Positions 6,970 to 13,949 of a stretch of 33,273 bases of DNA are shown here, one piece after another; the stretch's first letter is position 1; each line of letters begins with the position of its first letter. Under the pieces are notes generated by a model. That model was not told the DNA's origin and did no database searches. It worked only from the letters and a program-made list of their open reading frames with translations. Source of the stretch: Novosphingobium sp. B1 (GTDB lineage: Bacteria > Pseudomonadota > Alphaproteobacteria > Sphingomonadales > Sphingomonadaceae). Where the stretch lies: NCBI RefSeq assembly GCF_900176395.1, contig NZ_FWXL01000019.1:1-33273 (forward strand), given 5' to 3'. The position numbers were made by a program, and so were the translations under genes.

Positions 6970-8961
6970 CAGGCCTCCACCACCAGGTCACCCGTCGATT
7001 TTGCCTGACAGGCGAGGATGATTCCCGCTGCCTTCTCATCCGCGGCGAGCGCGTCCTCGACCTCCATGGTTGCCTGACCCTGGCGGAGTGGCACTTTGCA
7101 CCGACCGCAGGTGCCAGCTCGGCAATCATAATCAATCGCTACGCCAATCGCCTCGGCGGCTTCGAGCACCGACTGGTCCGGCGCGAGCGGGCCTGCCTTG
7201 CCGGATTTCGAGAATGTGATCGTAGCGTGTGCAGACGGAATCGGTACGGCCTGGTCAGCAGTGAATGCCGGTGTGACAGCAGGTTCCGTCGGTTCGGTTT
7301 CCAAGACTGGGCCACCCTTCGGCGGAGCGAACTCCTCGGTTTTGACCTGGTCTGACGGAACCTTGAGCTGCGCGAGCGCTTCTTTCACTGCGGCCATCAT
7401 GGGGGGGGGGGCCGCACAAGTGGACTCGTCGTTTCGAAATGTCGGGTACCGAGGCCGCTATGAAATCCGCCGTTATGTAGCCAACATGGCCTTGCCAATC
7501 GGTGCCTTCAGCTTTGGCGACGGCATACGCGACGTGAAGCTTGGGATGGCGCCGTGCCAGATGATCGCACTCATCGCGGAATATGAGGTCTTCAGGTGTA
7601 TTCACGCCGTAAAGTAGAAAAATGTCGTGCTCGTAGGACCGGTCTGTGAGACTTCGCAAAACGCTCATCATTGGCGTGATGCCAACGCCGCCGGCGATCA
7701 GAACGATGCCGTCGGCTTCCTTCCCCGTGAAGAAGAACCTGCCGGCGGGGGCAGATATTTCAAGGAGATCGCCGGTATCGGCATGATCGTGAAGATGACG
7801 CGACTCCAGGCCATATTGTTCACGCTTGATCGTAAGTTCGATATAGTCGCGCTGCGTGGGAGACGATGAGATTGTGTAGGATCGACGGACTTTCTGTCCG
7901 TCGATTTCCGAGGTGATAGTGGCATATTGACCAGGCAGGAAGGTGAAGGGAATGGAACCGCCATCCGGCTCCATTAAGCGAAACGACTTCACGTTTGGCG
8001 TCTCGTCGAAGATCGCCTTGATCCGCAGCACCCCCTTCCAAGGGCGTCGAACGGGCGGCGGTGCATTAGTCGCGGCAGACACCTGTGGGACGCCCGCGAG
8101 AACAGCGGGCTGTGCCATTGCCGTGGGTGCAGCCAGAGCGCCTATTGAAGTTTGTGCGGAGGGCGATCCTGGCATCAGTCGCTCGACAAGGCTCGCGATG
8201 CGACGAAGCCGAGCCTGCCGCAAGAGCAGGGCGGTAAGTAGCGCGGCCGCGAGCAGTACCATTCCAATGATGTGCCACCAGGAAAGGCCGCTATCCGTCG
8301 CCATCTTTTCAGCTCCGCCTATTCCATTTTGATTTTTGAACCATGTGAGAGCGATTTCGCGGGGGGCCTTGCCTTCTTCCAGCCCCTTGAGGGCGCTCAC
8401 GCCGCTCTCGGCCTGAGCAAGGCCTTCGCGAGCCCCCTTGATAGAGGCGCCTGCTGTTGCAAAGTCATTGGATGCGAGCGCGTGATGGAGTCGGGATTGC
8501 TCGGCAGCGAGGGCATTGGTCCCCGAGCCGAGGCGCTTTAACGCCTCGGCTCGAACGGCCCGCCGCGCTTCGTCGGTCAGCGCTGGCCATTGCATCAGCG
8601 AGGGGTAGAAGGGTTTGGCACCCATTGGCCCGCAACAGCCGGAGGGCGCGGCTGTGCCACCCATACCTCCCGGCCCGGCAGATCCGGCCGACGGTGACAT
8701 CATCTGCTTCATCATGGCGGCCATTGGGTCAGTGCCCGAGCCTCCCATGGGTTGTGTTGCAGGCATGTCGGTGCCGCTGGCTGCGGCAGGCATGGCTGGA
8801 GCTGCCCCGCCTCCGCCTGGATGATGCGAAGCGTGCTCGTCAGCGGTTTGCGCCACGACCGACGGTGATGTGAGCATCACCGTCAGTGCGATCAGAACCC
8901 GGTAGCCAATCCGACTCCAGAGAGTTCGGTGAGTAGTGATTTGATGAAGCGGACGCTTCAT
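6969..8961 (-). CDS. Membrane-anchored FAD/NAD(P)H/[2Fe-2S] oxidoreductase with Met-rich periplasmic domain (frameshifted in C11 tract)
   Basis: Read through one corrected base, this is about 663 residues. Order: signal or anchor (about 20-38); periplasmic Met/Gly-rich part with a Cys-Cys (SGCCGPMG, about 108-114); an alpha-helical stretch; a transmembrane helix (229-247) followed by RQARLRR, placing the rest in the cytoplasm; an FAD-binding domain (RSYTISSSP, about 360-368); an NAD(P)-binding domain (GGVGITP, 424-430, and CGPPPMM, about 516-522); and a plant-type [2Fe-2S] ferredoxin (CRAGTCGRC plus a later LACQ). The strand carries 11 C residues at 7401-7411. Ten would give the expected CGPPPMM; eleven sends the frame off to a stop at 7255. 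The downstream part is open from 7400 to 6969. It should take electrons from NAD(P)H and pass them to the membrane cytochrome. The frameshift may be phase variation, decay or a sequencing error. Confidence 0.8.
7401..7411. repeat. Homopolymer tract of 11 G (C on the coding strand)
   Basis: Eleven consecutive G residues lie exactly where the reductase encodes its NAD-binding CGPPPMM motif. A tract of ten keeps the reductase and ferredoxin domains in one frame; eleven separates them. Long mononucleotide runs are prone to slippage in cells and to miscounting in sequencing. Confidence 0.9.
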
Positions 8962-8971
8962 GCTGATACTC

Positions 8972-9346
8972 TTACATATCGTCCTGCATGGGCATTGGCT
9001 TGTCGGCGGGCATCGGTGCAGGCTTTGCGGCGGCCGGCTTGGCGTGCCTGCGATGTCTGGGGCTGTGCTTCGACCTTCCCATAGTTTTCATCTTCTTGGC
9101 GCAGCATCCTGACTTGTCCTGTGCCATAACGGGTTTAGGCATTTGCATGCCGCCTTGCATGCCGGGCATCGCGTCATGACCTTCCATCATCCCACCGGAC
9201 GGCATTGCACTGCCGTTGGGAGACATGGGGGGCTGGGTTGAGGCCTGTCCTGTTCCTTGGCTCTGGGCCGCAGCAAGGCTGGGAGACAGAAGAACGCCGC
9301 CTATCAATGCCAGCGAATAAAGATAGGAAGTGCGACTTTTCATCAT
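8972..9346 (-). CDS. Small Met-rich periplasmic protein, probable copper binder
   Basis: The 124-residue product has a signal peptide (about 1-28, ending SLAAAQ) and a mature part rich in Met, Pro, Gly, Lys and His. It contains MM, MPGMQGGMQM-type runs, one Cys-Cys (SGCCAKKM) and the C-terminal ADKPMPMQ-DDM tail. The same tail (ADKPMPMSDM) ends the protein at 28424-28792, so the two are relatives. Met-rich periplasmic segments commonly bind Cu(I); binding here is inferred. ATG 9346 follows a strong ribosome-binding site (CGGAGGAAAGATC). It is the first gene of the redox operon, ten bases before the reductase start. Confidence 0.75.
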   Translation of the reverse strand: MMKSRTSYLYSLALIGGVLLSPSLAAAQSQGTGQASTQPPMSPNGSAMPSGGMMEGHDAMPGMQGGMQMPKPVMAQDKSGCCAKKMKTMGRSKHSPRHRRHAKPAAAKPAPMPADKPMPMQDDM

Positions 9347-9519
9347 GATCTTTCCTCCGTTGAAAAACGACCGGCGATAATTTGGCGAGCCGCGATGCCC
9401 CTGATGGACGACTCCTCAAACTGGCTGATATACGTAGTGTCCGTGAACCCAAAAAAGTGGGGCACGGAGCGGCCGATGGATGCGCGCTGGCGGTAGAGCG
9501 ACGACTGTGTGATTGGGTG
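9347..9519 (-). promoter_or_regulatory. Upstream region of the redox operon
   Basis: About 170 bases separate the operon's first start codon from the IS110-type element. Only the GGAGG ribosome-binding site at about 9349-9355 is clear. The operon promoter should be here unless the insertion displaced it, but no convincing -35/-10 pair stands out. Confidence 0.35.
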
Positions 9520-9590
9520 CATGTGACGTGATGTCGTGGACGACCTCCGCACCAGCGTAGCTGTGCAATGATGTGGTCGTTGTAGGTCCA
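9520..9590 (+). repeat. 71-bp perfect inverted repeat, left copy
   Basis: This 71-base segment is an exact reverse complement of 10884-10954. It begins CATGTGACGTGATG and ends GTAGGTCCA, seventeen bases before the transposase ATG, so it forms the 5' leader of the IS110-type element. Similarity stops abruptly on both sides. Confidence 0.85.
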
Positions 9591-9607
9591 CGTCTAGGAG
9601 TCGTTCC

Positions 9608-10621
9608 ATGGAGCAGGAGGTTGTCACCGTCGGATTGGATCTGGCGAAGACTGTGTTTCAGGTTCATGTTATCGCCGCTGATGGCGCAGTGCTGATCCGG
9701 CGTAAGCTGCGCAGGACCGAGGTTATTCGGTTCTTCGCGAAATTGTCGCCTTGCCTGGTCGGCATGGAAGCCTGCGCGTCGGCGCATCACTGGGCGCGCG
9801 AGTTGATAGCGATTGGCCATGAGGTGCGCCTCATGCCGCCGGCCTATGTGAAGCCGTACGTGAAGCGCGGGAAGACCGATGCGGCGGATGCCGAAGCGAT
9901 CTGCGAAGCGGTCACCCGGCCGACGATGCGCTTCGTCGCTGTGAAGTCGGTGGAGCAGCAAGCGGTGCTGATGCTCCACAAAAGTCGCGACCTGATTGTT
10001 CGGCAGCGCACCATGCTGATCAACGCGCTTCGCGGCCATTTGGCTGAGTACGGGATCGTGACGGGCCTGGGCGCCGGCGGCGTAGTGGATGCCCTGAAGG
10101 CGCTGTACGAAGAGCAGGACAGGTTTCCCGCACACGCGCGTTCGGCCCTTCATGGCATTGCCGCTCAACTGAGGGCACTAGCGAGCGAGATCGATCGGCT
10201 TGAAGCGCAAATCCTCGATTGGCACCGTAACGACGAGACGAGCCGCAGGCTGGCTACGATCCCGGGGATCGGCCCGATTACAGCTTCGGCTATTGCAGCT
10301 GCGGTGCCCGATCCATCGCTGTTCCGATCAGGCCGTCAGTTCGCCGCCTGGCTTGGGCTGACACCTCGAGCAAACAGCTCGGGTGGCAAAGAGCGCCTCG
10401 GCGGAATAACCAAGCAGGGCGATGGCTATCTTCGCCGGCTTCTGGTCGTCGGTTCGACTGCTGTTATGAGAATGACGCGCAAGAATCCGGCTCGCCAACC
10501 CTGGATGGCGGGCCTGCTCGAGCGCAAGCCTACGAAGATCGCGACAGTGGCGCTCGCCAATAAGACAGCACGGATTGCGTGGGCAGTGATGACGCGGAAG
10601 GAGGTCTACGCCGCCGCATAA
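9608..10621 (+). CDS. IS110-family (IS1111-like) DEDD transposase
   Basis: The intact 337-residue recombinase has the family layout: the first catalytic Asp in VGLDLAKTVFQVHV (about residue 10), Glu in GMEACASAHHWA, Asp pair in GKTDAADAEAI, and a C-terminal Transposase_20 domain with IPGIGPITASAIA and LGLTPRANSSGGKERLGGI (the serine region). Length is normal for the IS1111 branch. ATG 9608 is used; AGGAG lies upstream at 9596-9600. Enzymes of this family recombine DNA guided by an element-encoded RNA, here probably encoded downstream. It separates the redox operon from the DUF1622 gene. Confidence 0.92.
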   Translation: MEQEVVTVGLDLAKTVFQVHVIAADGAVLIRRKLRRTEVIRFFAKLSPCLVGMEACASAHHWARELIAIGHEVRLMPPAYVKPYVKRGKTDAADAEAICEAVTRPTMRFVAVKSVEQQAVLMLHKSRDLIVRQRTMLINALRGHLAEYGIVTGLGAGGVVDALKALYEEQDRFPAHARSALHGIAAQLRALASEIDRLEAQILDWHRNDETSRRLATIPGIGPITASAIAAAVPDPSLFRSGRQFAAWLGLTPRANSSGGKERLGGITKQGDGYLRRLLVVGSTAVMRMTRKNPARQPWMAGLLERKPTKIATVALANKTARIAWAVMTRKEVYAAA

Positions 10622-10865
10622 GGAGATCTCCATCACGCGATAATCGCGTGATAGGATGCGTTGGAGCAGCTTAGTAGTGATGACGAACCGGTCAGACCGG
10701 GGGTTAGTGAAACCCAGGGGGTCACAGCGCTTCGAGCGCGATGACGTGATTAGGGAGCCAGCCTGCGGACTTCATCAGGGCCAGCAGCCATGCGGTGCTG
10801 CGCGAACAGGCCGAACACATGGATGCACCCGACCGAAATCATCAATGCCAAAAAGCTCTTGCGCA
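10622..10865 (+). ncRNA. Structured 3' non-coding region of IS110-type element, candidate bridge/seek RNA
   Basis: There is no credible gene in these 244 bases but a dense series of hairpins: ATCACGCGA/TCGCGTGAT at 10632-10652 (9-bp perfect stem, 3-base loop), CCGGTC/GACCGG at 10688-10700, GGGTT/AACCC at 10701-10715, and a short GCGCT/AGCGC stem near 10725-10740. IS1111-branch elements encode their targeting RNA downstream of the transposase, so this is the expected place. Transcript ends are not determined. Confidence 0.5.
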
Positions 10866-10883
10866 GCGGAGGTCGTCCACACA

Positions 10884-10954
10884 TGGACCTACAACGACCA
10901 CATCATTGCACAGCTACGCTGGTGCGGAGGTCGTCCACGACATCACGTCACATG
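10884..10954 (-). repeat. 71-bp perfect inverted repeat, right copy
   Basis: Exact reverse complement of 9520-9590. In addition the 15-mer GCGGAGGTCGTCCAC occurs inside it (10924-10938) and again just outside (10865-10879), so a third, direct copy lies at the presumed right edge of the element. The arrangement could be a remnant of a second, oppositely oriented copy of the element or part of its target. Confidence 0.8.
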
Positions 10955-10974
10955 TGCTAAAACCGAACTGCTAT

Positions 10975-11346
10975 TCAGTCATCGCGGTGGACTCCTGTTG
11001 CCCTTTGCCAAGGCCAACGGCCCTTAATCTCAACTTCAAGAGAGAAGCTCAGAAATGTCCTTATAAGCACAATGCCCGCAAGAACGGCCAAACTGTTCAG
11101 CGTTGGCTGAATAGCTATGGTATTGATTATGTCCGCTGCAACCAGGAATTCGAGACCCAAGAGGATGGCTTCCCCCAGATTTGAGCGGAAACTTCCAACA
11201 GAACCTTCATCGGTCAAGCCCTTTGCCGCTGTCAGTAGGAATCTGAGAAGCGAGTAACCCGCACCGACGACAATGATCGCCGTACCCGTGATTTCTATCG
11301 CACGCGTGATCCAGTGGATAGCCTCGATGAGAATGCTGTCCATCAA
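10975..11346 (-). CDS. DUF1622-type membrane protein
   Basis: The 123-residue product has three predicted membrane helices (about 10-35, 60-80 and 83-103). It resembles the DUF1622 family of small inner-membrane proteins: the N-terminal helix with GTAIIVVGAGYSLLRF, a central loop with RSNLGEAILLGLEFLVAADII, and the final ...VLIRTFLSFSLEVEIKGRWPW match the family pattern. Function is unknown for the family. The gene is on the same strand as the sugar-phosphate operon, about 100 bases after the preceding gene, and its 3' end lies 20 bases from the IS-associated inverted repeat. Confidence 0.75.
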   Translation of the reverse strand: MMDSILIEAIHWITRAIEITGTAIIVVGAGYSLLRFLLTAAKGLTDEGSVGSFRSNLGEAILLGLEFLVAADIINTIAIQPTLNSLAVLAGIVLIRTFLSFSLEVEIKGRWPWQRATGVHRDD

Positions 11347-11451
11347 ACTACCCCCCCGTTACCACCGGCATTGCCGGGCCATTTAGGTTATAACTTTCCG
11401 TCTAGGAACGAGTTTTTCTTCTCAAATCGAGATATAATGCTCATGCAGGGA

Positions 11452-11838
11452 TCAAGGGCATCGGTGCATTACATGCCGGACCCTTCGTCCGGTAATGGCA
11501 ACAATCCGTTTGGGGCTATGTTCAATTATATCCATGCGCTTCGTTAACGGCCCTGCAATTGATCCCTTCGGCAATGCCAATGAGTAGAATAACGTGTTCC
11601 CTCGCAGGACCCATTTGCCATCACCCTGCGCTGTGAAATCGGGCAGCATAATCTCACTGTAGCTTCCGTCGGACATGAATATCCATGCGTTGCCAACCTT
11701 GCACTCAGAGCGTCCATTGAATGCCCAGACACCTTCCATGTCGATTTTGGCATTTTCTGGCGTTTCGTTCCTGATTTTTGCCATCAGGGGACTGATTGAG
11801 CTTCCGGCCAGGAGAAAGACCACTAGAGTTTGCCGCAT
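11452..11838 (-). CDS. Small secreted protein of unknown function
   Basis: I do not recognise a family. From ATG 11838 the product is 128 residues: a signal peptide (about 1-21, LVVFLLAGSSISPLMA) and a mature domain with GVWAFNGRSEC, DGSYSEIMLP and GKWVLRGNTLFYS, a beta-rich pattern seen in small lipocalin-like secreted proteins. One Cys is present. The frame stays open upstream to 12150, with other ATGs (for example 12078), so a longer product is possible; 11838 was chosen because it gives a clean signal peptide, although no good ribosome-binding site precedes it. Confidence 0.5.
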   Translation of the reverse strand: MRQTLVVFLLAGSSISPLMAKIRNETPENAKIDMEGVWAFNGRSECKVGNAWIFMSDGSYSEIMLPDFTAQGDGKWVLRGNTLFYSLALPKGSIAGPLTKRMDIIEHSPKRIVAITGRRVRHVMHRCP

Positions 11839-12188
11839 TAGGAGAGGCGTGGGTGTTGACAAATTTGTGTGGCTACGCACATTCCAGATGGCTAGGCGAC
11901 GCCCGAGAATACTGAAATGCACAAGCTTTTGGGCCCACATGACGCAAGTGCGCCGCCCAAATGCTTCAAAAAGCGGCAGAAGCAGAAACGAGCGAAGTCT
12001 GTTCATCATAATAGTGTGCCCATCGTTCACCAAAGGATCAGATCCTGGCTGGTTCTTGCTGAAATTCCACTCGCGCATGATTGAAATTGTTACAATTTCC
12101 AATATTATAACGTGACTTGAGTTTGATCCGCCAAGGCCTTTTATCTCCATGGGTCTAACCGCAGATTGCGCGGATGCATTCTCGAACT
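11839..12188. other. 350-base gap upstream of the small secreted protein
   Basis: AT-richer than its surroundings. It holds the palindrome and consensus-like -10 described in the next entry, but otherwise no gene that I can support. The minus-strand frame of the following gene remains open through most of it. Confidence 0.4.
12083..12134 (-). promoter_or_regulatory. Candidate promoter with palindromic operator
   Basis: On the minus strand a perfect TATAAT lies at 12109-12104, with a weak TTGGCG 19 bases upstream (12134-12129). Just downstream, over the expected start of transcription, is the perfect 17-base palindrome GAAATTGTAACAATTTC (12083-12099). This is the layout of a repressor-controlled promoter. 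It would drive the small secreted protein gene and perhaps the DUF1622 gene. No regulator can be assigned. Confidence 0.4.
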
Positions 12189-12935
12189 CTACGGCTTTGT
12201 GAAAGCAATGAGTGCGAGAAGAGCAGTGTTGGTCTCGGCAGGATCGCGTACAGCAATTGTGTCGATTCCCGCTTCGCGGACAGGATCATCGTTGCCGCCT
12301 GGATAGATTGCATCGCCGAAGAACAGCATGGCTGAAAAGGGAATGCCTGTATGTTCGGCAAGCTTGCGCATGCCGTAGGCCTTGTCGATGCCCTGGCGCG
12401 TGATGTCGATTGAGGTCGACCCGCCGATGTTCACGGACAGATCCGGCAGCATGCGGCGAAGTGACAACTGGAGCAGCTTGCGTTTGGCGAAGTCTGGATC
12501 CCAAGCCGTCTTGGCCGCAAGCGGCGCGAGCTGACCGAGCCCGGAAAAGGTGATCTGGCTGCCGCGGTCTTCCACCCGATCGCCCCAAATCTGCTTCTCG
12601 TGGAGTTGGTTTCCGTCAATAGCGGCATCAATCGCTTCGCCGATACGGCGGCGCTCATGGGGCGTGAAAATGTCAGCGTAAATCGCCTGCCAGCCATTGT
12701 CGAAACGATAGAGCTTGGTCCCAGTGGTCGGCAGGATGAACAGGTTCTGGAGAGCCGCGCTGCGGGGCAAGCGAGAGACGACCTGAGTCTCAAATTGCGG
12801 CCAGTCGCCTCCCGAGATCACCGCAACGGTTGCGACACCGAGCAATGCACTGAGTAACTCGGCAGTCGCCTGGCTGATCGGCTGTTTGCTCTCGGCAAGC
12901 GTGCCGTCGAGGTCGAAAGCGATGAGGCGCTTCAT
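12189..12935 (-). CDS. HAD-IIB hydrolase, phosphomannomutase-like
   Basis: The 248-residue product starts with MKRLIAFDLDGTLAESK: the HAD nucleophile motif DxDGT at residues 8-12. Later motifs are VISGGDWPQF (motif II), a conserved Lys (TRQGIDKAYGM) and LFFGDAIYPGGNDD (motif IV). The cap region and the GTLAESK signature resemble the eukaryotic-type phosphomannomutase branch of HAD-IIB proteins, many of which are annotated simply as HAD hydrolases. A sugar-phosphate substrate is likely given the neighbours. The start at 12935 is set by the N-terminal motif; an upstream in-frame ATG (13049) would add 38 non-family residues. A 198-base gap precedes it, so it may have its own control. Confidence 0.75.
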   Translation of the reverse strand: MKRLIAFDLDGTLAESKQPISQATAELLSALLGVATVAVISGGDWPQFETQVVSRLPRSAALQNLFILPTTGTKLYRFDNGWQAIYADIFTPHERRRIGEAIDAAIDGNQLHEKQIWGDRVEDRGSQITFSGLGQLAPLAAKTAWDPDFAKRKLLQLSLRRMLPDLSVNIGGSTSIDITRQGIDKAYGMRKLAEHTGIPFSAMLFFGDAIYPGGNDDPVREAGIDTIAVRDPAETNTALLALIAFTKP

Positions 12936-12956
12936 CTGAGAAATCCTATCGGAAGC

Positions 12957-12973
12957 CTGCCCGACGCGGGCAG
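12957..12973 (-). promoter_or_regulatory. Small hairpin before the HAD-IIB gene
   Basis: CTGCCCG-ACG-CGGGCAG forms a 7-bp perfect stem with a 3-base loop, 22 bases upstream of the start codon at 12935. There is no following T run, so it may influence translation or mark partial termination after the upstream operon. Confidence 0.3.
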
Positions 12974-13133
12974 TGGTGGTCGCTTGGGCGTTTTCCTCGT
13001 CATCGGGAATAGCCCAGTCGGTGCGGGCCAAACGAATTCCGTGTTCCATGGTCCGCGGAACGGCCGAGCTCAGCTCCCTCCGGTCGCGTGAAATGTGCCC
13101 AGCACGACGATTGAACCAGAGGCGGCCGGTGGC

Positions 13134-13949
13134 TCACCTTACGACCTTGGCCAAGATGAACGAGTCGATGGCATGGGCAACGCCATCCTTTTCGTTCGAA
13201 AGGGTCACTAGGCTTGCGGCCGTGCGGACGGCAGCCGGTGCTTGCCCCATCGCGATCGACAGGCCGGCACGCGCAAACATCGGCATATCGTTGCGTTGGT
13301 CACCGATTACAGCGACGTCGTCGAGCGGCACTCCAGCTGCACCAGCCAATGCAGAAAGGCCATCGCCCTTGTTGGCACCGGGCGCCGTGATGTCGAGATA
13401 GTAGGGTTGGGAACGGCCGACCGTTGCCGCCGCGCCAAGTGCGGATGAAATTTCTTTGTCGAGGCGGGCCAGAAGCTCGCGGTCGCCGCTGACTCCAACG
13501 ATCTTGTCAACCCGTGCCAGCAATCCGTTAAAATGGCTCCGGAGCACTGGTTCAATGTTGGCGGCATGCCGTTCAAGAGGGACGTAGACCTCGTCGATCG
13601 TTTGGGCAAACCAATGGCCGTCGGCGAACAACCACAGGGTGACCGCTGGGTGGTCCAATAAGGCAATCGCCCGCGCCGCACAGTTTGGCTCGATATGCTC
13701 AGCCAATACTATCTTTCCGTCGGGGCGCATGACTGTTCCTCCGTTGAATGCGCCCATGACATCGGAGATTTGCAGCCTTTTCGCGATCCACAACATGCCG
13801 CTTGGGGGACGGGCGCTGATCAGGCTCATTGCAAGACCAGCGTTCCGGACCCGTTCGACTGCGGCGATCACGCCGTCCGACAGGCTTTTGTCATCGCGGA
13901 CCAGCGTACCGTCGATGTCACACACAAGGAGGCGTATGCGCCCGCTCAT
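13134..13949 (-). CDS. Cof-type HAD-IIB sugar phosphatase
   Basis: The 271-residue product begins MSGRIRLLVCDIDGTLVRDDK, with the HAD nucleophile pair in DIDGTL (residues 11-16). Motif II is SLISARPPSGM, motif III Lys is in APGANKGDGL and motif IV is AVIGDQRNDMPMF, followed by the usual Cof ending (AGLSIAMGQAP). These enzymes dephosphorylate sugar phosphates and related compounds in the cytoplasm. Its ATG overlaps the zwf stop (ATGA), which ties it to the tal-pgi/gnd/zwf operon and fixes the start. The exact substrate cannot be read from the sequence. Confidence 0.85.
   Translation of the reverse strand: MSGRIRLLVCDIDGTLVRDDKSLSDGVIAAVERVRNAGLAMSLISARPPSGMLWIAKRLQISDVMGAFNGGTVMRPDGKIVLAEHIEPNCAARAIALLDHPAVTLWLFADGHWFAQTIDEVYVPLERHAANIEPVLRSHFNGLLARVDKIVGVSGDRELLARLDKEISSALGAAATVGRSQPYYLDITAPGANKGDGLSALAGAAGVPLDDVAVIGDQRNDMPMFARAGLSIAMGQAPAAVRTAASLVTLSNEKDGVAHAIDSFILAKVVR

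Larger units (their letters stand above)
9520..10883 (+). mobile_element. Second IS110-family element (IS1111-like organisation)
   Basis: One intact transposase (9608-10621) is followed by about 260 non-coding bases rich in hairpins, the IS1111 layout. Candidate subterminal inverted repeats are GGGTGCAT at 9515-9522 and ATGCACCC at 10823-10830. The exact edges are uncertain, since this family usually makes no simple target duplication. A 71-bp perfect inverted repeat (9520-9590 and 10884-10954) flanks the coding part. This element is only distantly related to the one at 547-2144. Confidence 0.6.

Noticed and set aside
10656..11184. Plus-strand frames in the region after the second IS110 transposase
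   Set aside because: They run over hairpins and the inverted repeat and into the antisense of the DUF1622 gene; no family match or good start.
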